Virus record (IMG/VR): IMGVR_UViG_3300045967_000229
Span: 1-21,040 of that record
Direction: 5' to 3' (one strand)
DNA from: a virus
DNA length: 21,040 nucleotides
Shown: positions 1 through 5,607 of the stretch, one piece after another
Position numbering within the stretch: the stretch's first letter is position 1
Layout of the letters: the number at the start of each line of letters is the position of its first letter
Program-made: the position numbers and the translations under genes
Notes under the pieces: generated by a model
Databases searched by the model: none
The model's input: only the letters and a program-made list of their open reading frames with translations
What the model was told of the DNA's origin: nothing

Positions 1-338
1 GTCCGCAACGCCCCGCCTGTCGTTTGCGCGACTACCCTCCCCCCCATGCGCCGCACGCCATGACGCGAGTGGCAACGATGCTTCGAGCAGTCACACAACC
101 AGCGCTTGTTGGCCGCTGACTCACGCAGGGGACCACGCAGCGTGGGGTCGCGGTGGTCCCGCTGCAAAGACTCCCCGCACCCGCACAGTTCACAACGTGC
201 GCCCTCCAGTGCAGCAGCGCGTTCCGCCCGGTGCGCCTGACCGTAGCCCCTCTGCCCCGTTGTCTGACGGCACCCCGAACAGCGCCCCCGAAAGAGCACC
301 CCCACGGCGCGCCCGCAATTGGAACAGGGCCGGAGCAT
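1..338 (-). CDS. HNH endonuclease, partial (C-terminus beyond left edge)
   Basis: An ATG at 338 shares one base with the upstream stop (TGATG). The frame stays open for 112 codons to the window edge, so the C-terminus is missing. A zinc-ribbon-like start (C5, C8, C20, C23) is followed by a GYGxxHRxxR segment near residue 31 and then an HNH core: C49/C52, the D61-H62 pair, N77, C82/C84 and H87/H90. This is the typical order of small phage HNH nucleases with a beta-beta-alpha-metal fold. In many siphophages such a nuclease lies just before the terminase genes and assists DNA packaging or cos cleavage. The position after the lysis genes fits that, but terminase is not visible here. The extra N-terminal CxxC pairs could instead form part of the fold's structural zinc site. 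Confidence 0.8.
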   Translation of the reverse strand, partial: MLRPCSNCGRAVGVLFRGRCSGCRQTTGQRGYGQAHRAERAAALEGARCELCGCGESLQRDHRDPTLRGPLRESAANKRWLCDCSKHRCHSRHGVRRMGGRVVAQTTGGALR

Positions 339-475
339 CAGCCGCCCAGCCTGCTCCACAACAGGGCCGCTGCCAGGAACAGGACCGCCCATGCGGTCAG
401 GTCCTGACCCTTCCCCCTGAAAAGCGCCACCGCAGCGAGTAGCCCGGCAACGAGGATCAGCGCGAGCTCGATCAT
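338..475 (-). CDS. 45-aa membrane protein, lysis module
   Basis: This short gene overlaps the stop of the holin-like gene by ATGA and ends in TGATG with the HNH gene, so both junctions suggest translational coupling. The product is MIELALILVAGLLAAVALFR, then a short polar loop (GKGQDLTA), then a second hydrophobic stretch ending in WSRLGG. That gives two predicted membrane helices with a tight turn, and third codon positions are mostly G/C. Its place directly after a holin-like gene suggests a second holin component or an antiholin, but no family was recognised and the role is inference. Confidence 0.65.
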   Translation of the reverse strand: MIELALILVAGLLAAVALFRGKGQDLTAWAVLFLAAALLWSRLGG

Positions 476-738
476 GGCGCGGTCACCGTCATCTGGTTGG
501 CCGGTGCGGCGGTGTTGGCACCGAGCGAAACCGCGCGCTCAGCGGCGCGCTGGCCGGCGGTCGTGCTCTCGCGGTTGAAGATGAAGCCCAGCACCAGCCC
601 CGTGTTGGCCGTGACAAGGGCCAGCTTGGCGTCGCTGCTGATGTCGGGCGTGGGGATGACCAGCAGCAGGTACGAGCCTGCGATGACGATCGCGGCGATG
701 ACATAGGTCGAGAGCAACCGGAGCGTATCGGCGTTCAC
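472..738 (-). CDS. Holin-like small membrane protein (88 aa)
   Basis: A GTG start at 738 overlaps the previous stop by GTGA. The protein has a hydrophobic helix at about residues 10-28 (YVIAAIVIAGSYLLLVI), a short polar turn, and a second weaker hydrophobic segment at about residues 40-55 (LVTANTGLVLGFIF). A polar, Ala-rich C-terminus follows. Size, two-helix layout and position after a candidate cell-wall peptidase and next to other small membrane proteins fit a class II holin or holin partner. Holins have little conserved sequence, so the call rests on topology and context. Confidence 0.6.
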   Translation of the reverse strand: MNADTLRLLSTYVIAAIVIAGSYLLLVIPTPDISSDAKLALVTANTGLVLGFIFNRESTTAGQRAAERAVSLGANTAAPANQMTVTAP

Positions 739-911
739 CCTTCGGGCGCCTCGGGCTCGGGCTCCTCGGGTAGCTGGCCTTCCTCGACTTCCTCGTCTTC
801 CTCAGTGGTGGTGTCGGGTGTCTGCTCGTCGGTCATGGTCTTCCACTCCAATGCTGGCATCGGGAACGGCCCGTACTGCGCGATTGCCAACTGAATGCCC
901 CAAACACTCAC
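735..911 (-). CDS. 58-aa acidic protein, lysis module
   Basis: A GTG start at 911 overlaps the stop of the peptidase gene by GTGA, and the stop overlaps the GTG of the holin-like gene by GTGA. The N-terminal third (VSVWGIQLAIAQYGPFPMP) is hydrophobic to neutral. The rest is highly acidic, with runs of Glu, Asp, Pro and Thr (TEEDEEVEEG, PEEPEPEAPEG). The double overlap and its fit between two genes argue that it is translated. No function is recognised. The acidic tail suggests a soluble regulator or a partner of a basic protein, but this is a guess. Confidence 0.6.
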   Translation of the reverse strand: MSVWGIQLAIAQYGPFPMPALEWKTMTDEQTPDTTTEEDEEVEEGQLPEEPEPEAPEG

Positions 912-1564
912 GGTGCCTCCTCCAGTACCTTCTGCGCGGCGACGATGGCGTCACCACGCTCCATTGCCAGCTTCTCGAGGGCAGAGCAGTCGGGCGCCGG
1001 TATCTGCGTCACGGCGACCGCGCCGAACGACGAGAAGGCGGCCATCGCACCTTGCACGTCGCTCAGCCGGGCAGTCACTACCTGCTTCGCCAGTTCCGGC
1101 CGGCGGCCATCGCCCAGCGGATCGAGCCATTGGGTGAAACGCTTGGCCTGCGGCGCGAAGCTCTCCAGGCCATAGACGGCCAGGCCGTGGCCACCGCGGA
1201 AGTCGTCCTGCCCTGACAGGTAGGCGGCGTTGTCGTTGACCCAGCCGTAGTTGACGCAGACGTGGACGGCCTGACCGGCGGCCAGTGCCGCGATGAGCTC
1301 GGCGTCATTGAGCAGGCGCACGGCGTTGACGCCATAGGCGGCGTAGCCGGCCTTGACCTGGGCGAGCGTGATGCCGCCCGCTGGTGCGCCGATGGCCTGC
1401 CGTATGGCCGACACCTTGGGCACCGTCGCGCCACGTGTCGCCCAGCGGACAAGGCCCTGGATGGTCTTGATGCTGCAGTCGCTGCCGCGCGTCGGCGGGA
1501 TGGCACCGCCGAGGTCGCCCTGTAGTTGTGGGTCCACACGGGGAAGCTCAATGCCGTAGGTCAT
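908..1564 (-). CDS. Papain/C39-like cysteine peptidase, candidate endolysin
   Basis: The chosen ATG at 1564 makes an ATGA overlap with the preceding gene; the same frame is open further upstream, but that part is out-of-frame sequence of the neighbouring gene. The 218-aa product has a cysteine-peptidase layout: C30 in a GSDCS motif at the head of a helix (IKTIQGLVRWA), H126 in GGHGLAVYG and D148 in WLDPLGD. These would form a Cys-His-Asp triad of the papain/C39 type. No signal peptide is seen, so export would depend on a holin. Its position between small coiled-coil/membrane proteins and a holin-like protein suggests it cleaves peptidoglycan cross-bridges during lysis. A structural or maturation peptidase is the alternative. 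No separate cell-wall-binding domain is evident, though the last 50 residues could act as one. Confidence 0.65.
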   Translation of the reverse strand: MTYGIELPRVDPQLQGDLGGAIPPTRGSDCSIKTIQGLVRWATRGATVPKVSAIRQAIGAPAGGITLAQVKAGYAAYGVNAVRLLNDAELIAALAAGQAVHVCVNYGWVNDNAAYLSGQDDFRGGHGLAVYGLESFAPQAKRFTQWLDPLGDGRRPELAKQVVTARLSDVQGAMAAFSSFGAVAVTQIPAPDCSALEKLAMERGDAIVAAQKVLEEAP

Positions 1565-1791
1565 GACGGCTCCCCGCCGTAGCGGTCGTAGCGATCGGCC
1601 AAGACCTTGATGTCGAGCCACTCGGCGAAGGTGAAGCGCGGCGATGGCGCGGGCACAGGTGCCGGGTCGGGTGCGACAGGACGGGCAAGGGCGTCGATGC
1701 CGCGGCAGAAGGCGTCGACGATGCGCGCCATGGCAGCCGCCACGCGCGGGTCGACCGGCTCCAGGTTGTCGCTGCCCACGATCTTGGTCAC
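1561..1791 (-). CDS. 76-aa protein of unknown function, lysis module
   Basis: A GTG start at 1791 overlaps the preceding stop by GTGA, and its stop overlaps the peptidase ATG by ATGA. The product has a helical N-terminal half (PRVAAAMARIVDAFCRGIDALA), a Pro-rich linker (PVAPDPAPVPAPSPR) and a short C-terminal helix (FTFAEWLDIKVLADRYDRYG). It has no membrane segment or known motif. The two-helix and linker design resembles small accessory or adaptor proteins. Context places it in the lysis/tail-end cluster, but the function is unknown. Confidence 0.6.
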   Translation of the reverse strand: MTKIVGSDNLEPVDPRVAAAMARIVDAFCRGIDALARPVAPDPAPVPAPSPRFTFAEWLDIKVLADRYDRYGGEPS

Positions 1792-2156
1792 CGGCCACCG
1801 CCCAGGGCGGCAGCGACGGCGAACAGGCTGCCGACGCTGGCGATCGCGCCGAGCAGCGAGGCGCCGACGACGAACTTGAGCAGGTTGGTCGCACCGCGCT
1901 GCTGGTCGAGCAGCGAGTTGATCTTGTCGAGGCCGTCGGCGAGGTGGTGGATGCGGTCGTCCTGCGCCTTGGCACCGCGCTCGGACGCGGCGACGTGCTG
2001 GTTGAGCGCGGCCATCACGCGCTCCTCGAGCGACAGCAGTTGCATCTCGCGGTCGCGCTTGTGCTCGCGCTCGTCGGCCCGGCGTGCCTCGTTGAACTCA
2101 CGGTAGCTGACGTAGCGGTCACCATTTCGCGGTGTGGCAGCATCCAATTCCTCCAA
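1788..2156 (-). CDS. Coiled-coil protein with C-terminal membrane anchor (XhlA-like)
   Basis: The 122-aa product is very charged and helical at residues 20-85 (NEARRADEREHKRDREMQ, then heptad-like LADGLDKINSLLDQQ). One C-terminal membrane helix follows at about residues 93-117 (LKFVVGASLLGAIASVGSLFAVAAAL). This layout matches XhlA-type holin-associated proteins. TTG at 2156 is the only usable in-frame start after an upstream TGA, with a weak AGG eight bases before it. A GGAGGA close to an internal TTG at 2147 is too near to serve it well, so the start is uncertain. It leads the lysis cluster and is followed by a GTGA overlap. Confidence 0.65.
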   Translation of the reverse strand: MEELDAATPRNGDRYVSYREFNEARRADEREHKRDREMQLLSLEERVMAALNQHVAASERGAKAQDDRIHHLADGLDKINSLLDQQRGATNLLKFVVGASLLGAIASVGSLFAVAAALGGGR

Positions 2157-2430
2157 ATCGAACGCCTGTTCGTCAGCACCGGCAATACGCAGGGCTGCTG
2201 ATTGACGGTTGCGCGGCAGGCTGGCAGCCCGTCACAAACCGCCAGCCGTACCGATGCCGCGCTGCCTGGGAGGGGGCCAGGCGGAGGAGGAGGAGCAGGG
2301 AGAAGCTCCGCGGACGGGGCGACGGGCCGTCGTTCACGGCTCCGATTATTTGCTTCGCTACGGCTGGTGGTGCTAGGGGTTACCGGCCGTATGTTCGCTT
2401 TCCACGCTCAGAATTGGGACAGAAATCCCA
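2157..2430. other. Intergenic stretch before the lysis genes
   Basis: No convincing gene is seen on either strand. On the minus strand the lysis frame is open for about 25 codons upstream of the TTG start (back to a TGA near 2234) but has no start codon. A 7-bp inverted repeat (GGGCTGC at 2192-2198 with GCAGCCC at 2224-2230) and a 5-bp one (2415-2419 with 2426-2430) are present, neither followed by a T-run. This is the most likely place for a late leftward promoter and upstream transcript end, but no convincing promoter could be picked out. Confidence 0.4.
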
Positions 2431-2658
2431 TCATTGAGGCGGGCGAAAGTGGAGCCGGAAGGGCAGGCCGGTGCGCTCACCCGGCATCGTCCGGCGGCCC
2501 GCCTTCTGGCCTGCCTTCAAGCGGTGCTGGGTCCAGTCGCGCACCACGCCCTGCCAGCCACAGCGGCAGGTCAGCGGCGCATCCTCCTCGCTGACCTCCG
2601 GTCCCCAGCGCAGGCGGTGGCCGATGAAGTCGACCGCGGCGACAACATGGACGCTCAT
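2431..2658 (-). CDS. 75-aa protein with CxC...H zinc-finger-like motif
   Basis: The ATG at 2658 overlaps the stop of the LuxR-type HTH gene by ATGA; the frame is open further upstream but only over that gene. The product starts MSVHVVAAVDFIGHRLRWGP and contains PLTCRCGWQGVVRDWTQH, a compact CxC...H arrangement that could bind one zinc or belong to a small DNA-binding fold. It ends in a basic tail (GQKAGRRTMPGERTGLPFRLH). Coupling to an HTH gene suggests a regulatory partner. No family was recognised. Confidence 0.6.
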   Translation of the reverse strand: MSVHVVAAVDFIGHRLRWGPEVSEEDAPLTCRCGWQGVVRDWTQHRLKAGQKAGRRTMPGERTGLPFRLHFRPPQ

Positions 2659-2867
2659 CGCGGCGCCCAGACGCGGTAGGCCGCCTGGCGGGTGCTGGTG
2701 ACGCCGAGGATCGAGCGCACCGAAGTCATCGTGTTGCGCAGCGTCGCCGGGGTGATGCCGAGGCTCTGGGCGGCCTCTTCGGCGGTGTCGGCCCGACAGT
2801 AGGCGGTCAGGACCTCGCGCTGGCGCACGGACAGGCCGTGCTCGTCGCGGATGGCTAGGCGCGGCAT
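2655..2867 (-). CDS. Standalone LuxR/GerE-type HTH protein
   Basis: The 70-aa product is almost only a LuxR C-terminal DNA-binding domain: LSVRQREVLTAYCRADTAEE, then AAQSLGITPATLRNTMTSVRSILGV with the recognition helix, then TSTRQAAYRVW. The LSxRQREVL start and the VxSIxxxLGVxSRxxA-like end match the GerE family. No sensor or receiver domain precedes it. The start lies just downstream of the left attP arm repeats, so its leader crosses attP in the free genome. On integration the gene would be separated from the integrase side, so its expression could differ between lysogeny and lytic growth. It may regulate the downstream lysis genes; this is inference. Confidence 0.75.
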   Translation of the reverse strand: MPRLAIRDEHGLSVRQREVLTAYCRADTAEEAAQSLGITPATLRNTMTSVRSILGVTSTRQAAYRVWAPR

Positions 2868-2869
2868 CG

Positions 2870-2892
2870 GTTTGTGTCAGCGTTTGTGTCAA
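2870..2892 (+). repeat. Left attP arm repeat (two TTTGTGTCA sites)
   Basis: A 23-bp direct repeat contains TTTGTGTCA at 2871-2879 and 2883-2891, one every 12 bp. It is identical to 3026-3048. It lies 25 bp from the tRNA-derived core and directly before the LuxR-type HTH gene start. Proposed arm-type integrase binding pair. Confidence 0.8.
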
Positions 2893-2916
2893 ACGCCCCG
2901 TTCCACGCACAAAGAC

Positions 2917-2967
2917 GCGCGGCTGTTAACCGCTTGGTCGCAGGTTCGAATCCTGCCGCCGGAGCCA
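2917..2967 (+). tRNA. 3' fragment of tRNA-Asn (attP core), not a functional tRNA
   Basis: The fragment has a 4-bp anticodon stem GCGG/CCGC around the loop CTGTTAA with anticodon GTT (Asn), a variable loop, a perfect T arm (GCAGG-TTCGAAT-CCTGC), the 3' acceptor half CGCCGGA, the discriminator G and an encoded CCA at 2965-2967. Nothing upstream resembles a D arm or the matching 5' acceptor half (TCCGGCG), so the gene is incomplete. Insertion at a host tRNA-Asn would restore the tRNA 3' end. The anticodon stem flanking the 7-nt loop is the likely core-type inverted repeat and crossover region. Confidence 0.85.
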
Positions 2968-3025
2968 CTTTCACCCTCAATGCACCGGGATGTGGCCCGG
3001 TCTGGCACGAGGTGGGCGGCGGTTC

Positions 3026-3048
3026 GTTTGTGTCAGCGTTTGTGTCAA
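3026..3048 (+). repeat. Right attP arm repeat (two TTTGTGTCA sites)
   Basis: This is the second copy of the 23-bp repeat, with TTTGTGTCA at 3027-3035 and 3039-3047. The last site overlaps the integrase stop codon (TGA, 3045-3047), so the arm is partly coding. Its orientation is the same as the left copy. Confidence 0.8.
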
Positions 3049-4112
3049 CCAACGACCCTCCTCAGTGCTTCGAGCTCAGCGGCATCCGCCGTGCCGATGT
3101 AGTGGCGGTGCGTGGTGTGCGTCCGGCTGTGGCCCATCAGGTCCGCGATTCGGCGGTCAGGGACGCCCGCCGCGAACAGGCGCGAACCGAAGGTGGCGCG
3201 CAGGATCTTCCACGGTCGGCGGCGGATACCTGCCGCTGCCAGCACGTCGTACCAGCGATGGGTCAGCCATGAGCCGTTCAGCGGGCCGCCGGAGGCATTG
3301 ACGAATACCGGGCCGGTTGCAGTCGGCACGAAACCGGCAGCGACCAGGCGGGCGCGGTGGTCGGCGAACGCGTCCTGCACTGCGGGCGCCATTGGCACGC
3401 TACGCTTGCTCCGTGCCGTCTTGGGCTCGACGCGCTCATAGCGGCCATCGACGCGGGCGAGTTCCTTGCGAACGCGCAGGCTCTCACCGTCGATGTCCTC
3501 CCACGCCAACCCCAGCTGCTCGCCCTGGCGCAGCCCGGTGCCGAGGGCAACGACCACGGCCGCCTCGAGCGGGTGGCCGACGAGCGACGCCAGCATCGCC
3601 TTGACCTCGGCGGGTGAGAGCACGTCTGGCTCACCGAGTACGACCTTCGGCGCATCGACGAACTCGCGGCTGGCAACGTTGCGCGTGACCAGTCCCGCGC
3701 GGACAGCCTGGCCGAGCGCGCGACGGAGCACGATGTGGGCGTTGCGCTTCGTCTTTTCCGAGCCGTGGAGTCCGACCAGCATCCGCTCGACGTGGAGCGG
3801 TGACAGGTCGCTCAGGCGGACCATGCCGATGGCCGGCGCGATGTGGGTCACGATGGCTGCCCGATAGCCGCTGCGCGTGGTCGGCCGTATGTCGCGGGCC
3901 TCATTCACCCACCGTTCGAGGTAGCCGGAAAGGCTCTCCCGGCTCGTGATCGGCCCGAAGCTGGCGCGCAGTTCGTCGAGGGCGACCCTTGCCTCGGCCC
4001 TCGTGCGCCGGTAGACGGTCCTGACCTGATTGGCGCCGCGTGGTCCGCGGCTCAGCGTTGCCACCCACCGACCATCGCTGCTGCGCTTGTAGACCGATCC
4101 CTCGCCCGCCAT
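3045..4112 (-). CDS. int: Tyrosine recombinase, phage integrase
   Basis: The 355-aa product has an N-terminal arm-binding region (GSVYKRSSDGRWVATLSRGP, residues 5-24), a SAM-like core-binding domain (about 55-155) and a catalytic domain (about 165-355). Catalytic residues are R195 (TGLRQGEQLGLAWEDID), K231, R305, H328 (LMGHS) and the nucleophile Y338 (HRHYIG). The usual first histidine of the HxxR box is Lys (K302 in KILR), a substitution seen in part of the family. ATG at 4112 has GAGGA six bases upstream; in-frame GTG and TTG starts lie up to 15 bases earlier. It sits beside attP and after an excisionase-like gene, as expected for a phage integration module acting on a tRNA-Asn site. Confidence 0.95.
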   Translation of the reverse strand: MAGEGSVYKRSSDGRWVATLSRGPRGANQVRTVYRRTRAEARVALDELRASFGPITSRESLSGYLERWVNEARDIRPTTRSGYRAAIVTHIAPAIGMVRLSDLSPLHVERMLVGLHGSEKTKRNAHIVLRRALGQAVRAGLVTRNVASREFVDAPKVVLGEPDVLSPAEVKAMLASLVGHPLEAAVVVALGTGLRQGEQLGLAWEDIDGESLRVRKELARVDGRYERVEPKTARSKRSVPMAPAVQDAFADHRARLVAAGFVPTATGPVFVNASGGPLNGSWLTHRWYDVLAAAGIRRRPWKILRATFGSRLFAAGVPDRRIADLMGHSRTHTTHRHYIGTADAAELEALRRVVG

Positions 4113-4299
4113 CCGCTTCCTCACCAAACCGAACTGTACGGCCGAGGAGCCACTCGTCGAGGGCCGAACGGCTGACCAGGTAGCGGTTGCGGCTGACGCG
4201 GATCACCGGCAGGCCGTCGCGGCGATAGCGGGCGCGCAGGCTCTCCAGCGAGCAGTGCAGCAGCTCGGCCGTCTGCTCCAAGGTCAGGTACTCGCTCAT
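3901..4299 (-). CDS. Excisionase-like MerR/HTH_17 protein with long tail overlapping int
   Basis: The first 53 residues form a compact winged-helix excisionase-type domain: YLTLEQTAELLHCSLESLRA, then RYRRDGLPVIRVSRNRYLVS and RSALDEWLLGRT. These domains bind DNA and steer integrase toward excision. The ATG overlaps the stop of the upstream 41-aa gene by ATGA. No stop follows the domain. The frame continues in a different phase from integrase for 212 nt past the integrase ATG, giving a low-complexity Arg/Gly-rich tail of about 70 residues. Such a long overlap is unusual. Either the tail is tolerated, or a frameshift joins the two reading frames. The integrase ribosome-binding site lies within this gene. 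Confidence 0.75.
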   Translation of the reverse strand: MSEYLTLEQTAELLHCSLESLRARYRRDGLPVIRVSRNRYLVSRSALDEWLLGRTVRFGEEADGGRGIGLQAQQRWSVGGNAEPRTTRRQSGQDRLPAHEGRGKGRPRRTARQLRADHEPGEPFRLPRTVGE

Positions 4300-4421
4300 C
4301 CGGCATCGTCGTAGTCACCATCGACCCACGGGAGGCCGATCCGGTCGTCGTCCCAGGGCAGGCCGTGGCGCAGCACGTAGGCCGCGATCGCCAGCAGCAC
4401 AAGGACGACGGCGCACTTCAC
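4296..4421 (-). CDS. 41-aa membrane protein
   Basis: A GTG start at 4421 overlaps the stop of the 82-aa gene by GTGA, and the stop overlaps the excisionase ATG by ATGA. The product has one N-terminal membrane helix (KCAVVLVLLAIAAYVL) and an acidic C-terminal tail (PWDDDRIG, WVDGDYDDAG). The two couplings and G/C-rich third positions support translation. Function is unknown; small anchored phage proteins in early operons sometimes modify host functions, but nothing here proves that. Confidence 0.6.
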   Translation of the reverse strand: MKCAVVLVLLAIAAYVLRHGLPWDDDRIGLPWVDGDYDDAG

Positions 4422-4666
4422 GGCGCGCGCTCCAGGGCGGCGAGGATGGCGGCGGCGATGCGCTTGGTGCCGTATTGGGGGAATGGGTAGCGGTTCAGGG
4501 CATCGAATAGCGCCTCGGCCAGCGTTTCGGGCGTGACGCGGACGTAGCCCTCGCGGGCCTCGACCTCGATGGCGACAACTAACTCGGGCCAGCGGCCAGT
4601 GGTACCGGCAGCATCTAACACTGCGTCGAGCAGCGCCTTGCCCGCCTGCGTCTGCGGCTTACTCAT
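4418..4666 (-). CDS. 82-aa early-operon protein, unknown function
   Basis: The ATG at 4666 overlaps the end of the preceding gene by 8 nt. The product is helical and soluble: KALLDAVLDAAGTTGRWPELVV at the N-terminus, then EVEAREGYVRVTPETLAEALFDALNRYP, then GTKRIAAAILAALERAP. No catalytic motif or zinc site is seen. It lies between a Cys-containing protein and the excisionase-like gene in the coupled early operon. No family was recognised. Confidence 0.65.
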   Translation of the reverse strand: MSKPQTQAGKALLDAVLDAAGTTGRWPELVVAIEVEAREGYVRVTPETLAEALFDALNRYPFPQYGTKRIAAAILAALERAP

Positions 4667-4934
4667 GGCTCGGCTCGCGGGTTTCGTCGCGGATGGTGCC
4701 GCAGCGGGTGCAGTGATACGTGAGCCCTATGCGCCCAGCCAGTAGGCTGTCTGTGTTTCCCACCCAATCGTGTCGTCGGTCGGCGCGGGCGGCGTCAGCG
4801 ATGGCGGTGAGGCGGGCTGCCCACCATTCTCGCGGCGGTAGCCCCACGCCTCGCCTTAGTCCACGCTCGTCGTAGTGCTCAACGTCGGTCAGCAGCGCCT
4901 CGATCAGCGCCGATACGTCGGGCTGGTCGCTCAC
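4659..4934 (-). CDS. 91-aa protein with C-terminal Cys/His motif
   Basis: A GTG start at 4934 overlaps the VRR-NUC stop by GTGA. The first 55 residues are helical (DVSALIEALLTDVEHYDERG, then REWWAARLTAIADAARADRR). The C-terminal part contains TYHCTRCGTIRDE, one CxxC knuckle with a nearby His. That may be half of a zinc site or a redox pair. It follows a nuclease in a replication/recombination operon, which suggests an accessory role in DNA metabolism, without direct evidence. Confidence 0.65.
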   Translation of the reverse strand: MSDQPDVSALIEALLTDVEHYDERGLRRGVGLPPREWWAARLTAIADAARADRRHDWVGNTDSLLAGRIGLTYHCTRCGTIRDETREPSHE

Positions 4935-5371
4935 CTCAGCACCTCCGCGATTTCATCGAGGTCGGACGGGCGCCAGACATGGACCTCGATCGAAGTAGGC
5001 GCGCCGTACTGGTCGGTCGTCAGCGAGCGCAGCACGTCGAGGACGCGGTCCTGCTCGTAGGTCAGCCGACCCTTCTCGGCCTTGAGCTCGGCGAAGATGA
5101 GCCGGTGGTCCTTCGCCCGGACGAGGACCAGGTCGACGAAACCCGCTCCGAGCGTGCCCGACACTGGTGTTCGCCAGCCCTTGGCCGTCTGCGCCGGCCG
5201 GAAGTGGACGTGCTCCCAGCCGAGCAGCGCAGCGAGGTCGGTCACCTGCCGCTGGAAGCCGCGCTCGTTGAGCTCGAGCTGCGGGCTGGTCCGAGCGAAG
5301 CCGGACTTGGCAACGGCCCGGTCGACGGCTGCGATGGCGCGCTGCTGGTCGGGCGTGGTGGGCAGCGTCAT
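4931..5371 (-). CDS. VRR-NUC family nuclease
   Basis: The ATG at 5371 overlaps the preceding stop by ATGA; the frame is open upstream only across the neighbouring gene. The 146-aa product carries the PD-(D/E)xK signature of phage VRR-NUC proteins: E36 in NERGFQRQVTDLAALLGW, D80 in GFVDLVLVR, E95 and K97 in LIFAELKAEKGRLT, followed by YEQ. Family members are small, Holliday-junction or flap-type endonucleases. In this operon it probably processes replication or recombination intermediates together with YqaJ and RecT. All key residues are present and the length is normal for a phage member. Confidence 0.9.
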   Translation of the reverse strand: MTLPTTPDQQRAIAAVDRAVAKSGFARTSPQLELNERGFQRQVTDLAALLGWEHVHFRPAQTAKGWRTPVSGTLGAGFVDLVLVRAKDHRLIFAELKAEKGRLTYEQDRVLDVLRSLTTDQYGAPTSIEVHVWRPSDLDEIAEVLR

Positions 5372-5607
5372 TCGACGGCCGCCGTCTGGCGGTAGCGACG
5401 GAAGCCGGCGGGGAATGGGTTGTGCTCGGCCTGGTCGAGCATCCAGCGCAGGTGGCCGCCGGGGTAGGTGTCGGCGATGACCTGGCAGCCCTTGCCGTCG
5501 ACGTTGGCCGGGTGCTGGGCACGCATCCCGCTGCGCGTCACGACCGGCTCGGCGAGGCTGCCCACAGGGATGGGCTCGCGGCAACGGACGCAGACCGGCT
5601 CAGTCAC
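5368..5607 (-). CDS. 79-aa protein with N-terminal zinc-knuckle motif
   Basis: A GTG start at 5607, with GGAGGA just upstream inside the preceding gene, overlaps its stop by GTGA. The product begins TEPVCVRCREPIPVG, a CxxC knuckle, followed by QHPANVDGKGCQVIADTYPGG with a further His and Cys that could complete one zinc site. The C-terminus is basic and aromatic (FPAGFRRYRQ). It lies between the replication candidate and the VRR-NUC nuclease. Small zinc-binding proteins of this kind are common in phage replication operons, but their roles are mostly unknown. Confidence 0.65.
   Translation of the reverse strand: MTEPVCVRCREPIPVGSLAEPVVTRSGMRAQHPANVDGKGCQVIADTYPGGHLRWMLDQAEHNPFPAGFRRYRQTAAVE

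Larger units (their letters stand above)
2870..3048. other. attP: Phage attachment site attP
   Basis: The core is a 3' tRNA-Asn fragment (2917-2967). It is flanked on each side by an identical 23-bp segment holding two copies of TTTGTGTCA (2871-2879, 2883-2891; 3027-3035, 3039-3047). This is the classical layout of a tyrosine-recombinase attP: a core with inverted core-type sites and outlying arm-type sites. The integrase gene ends inside the right arm repeat. Phage genes on both sides show this is attP rather than attL or attR. Confidence 0.85.

Noticed and set aside
1565-1975. Long extension upstream of the cysteine peptidase
   Set aside because: The added residues are Ser/Arg/Pro-rich shadow of neighbouring genes; the ATG at 1564 with an ATGA overlap is a better start.
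2192-2230. 7-bp inverted repeat considered as a terminator
   Set aside because: The loop is long (25 nt) and no T-run follows.
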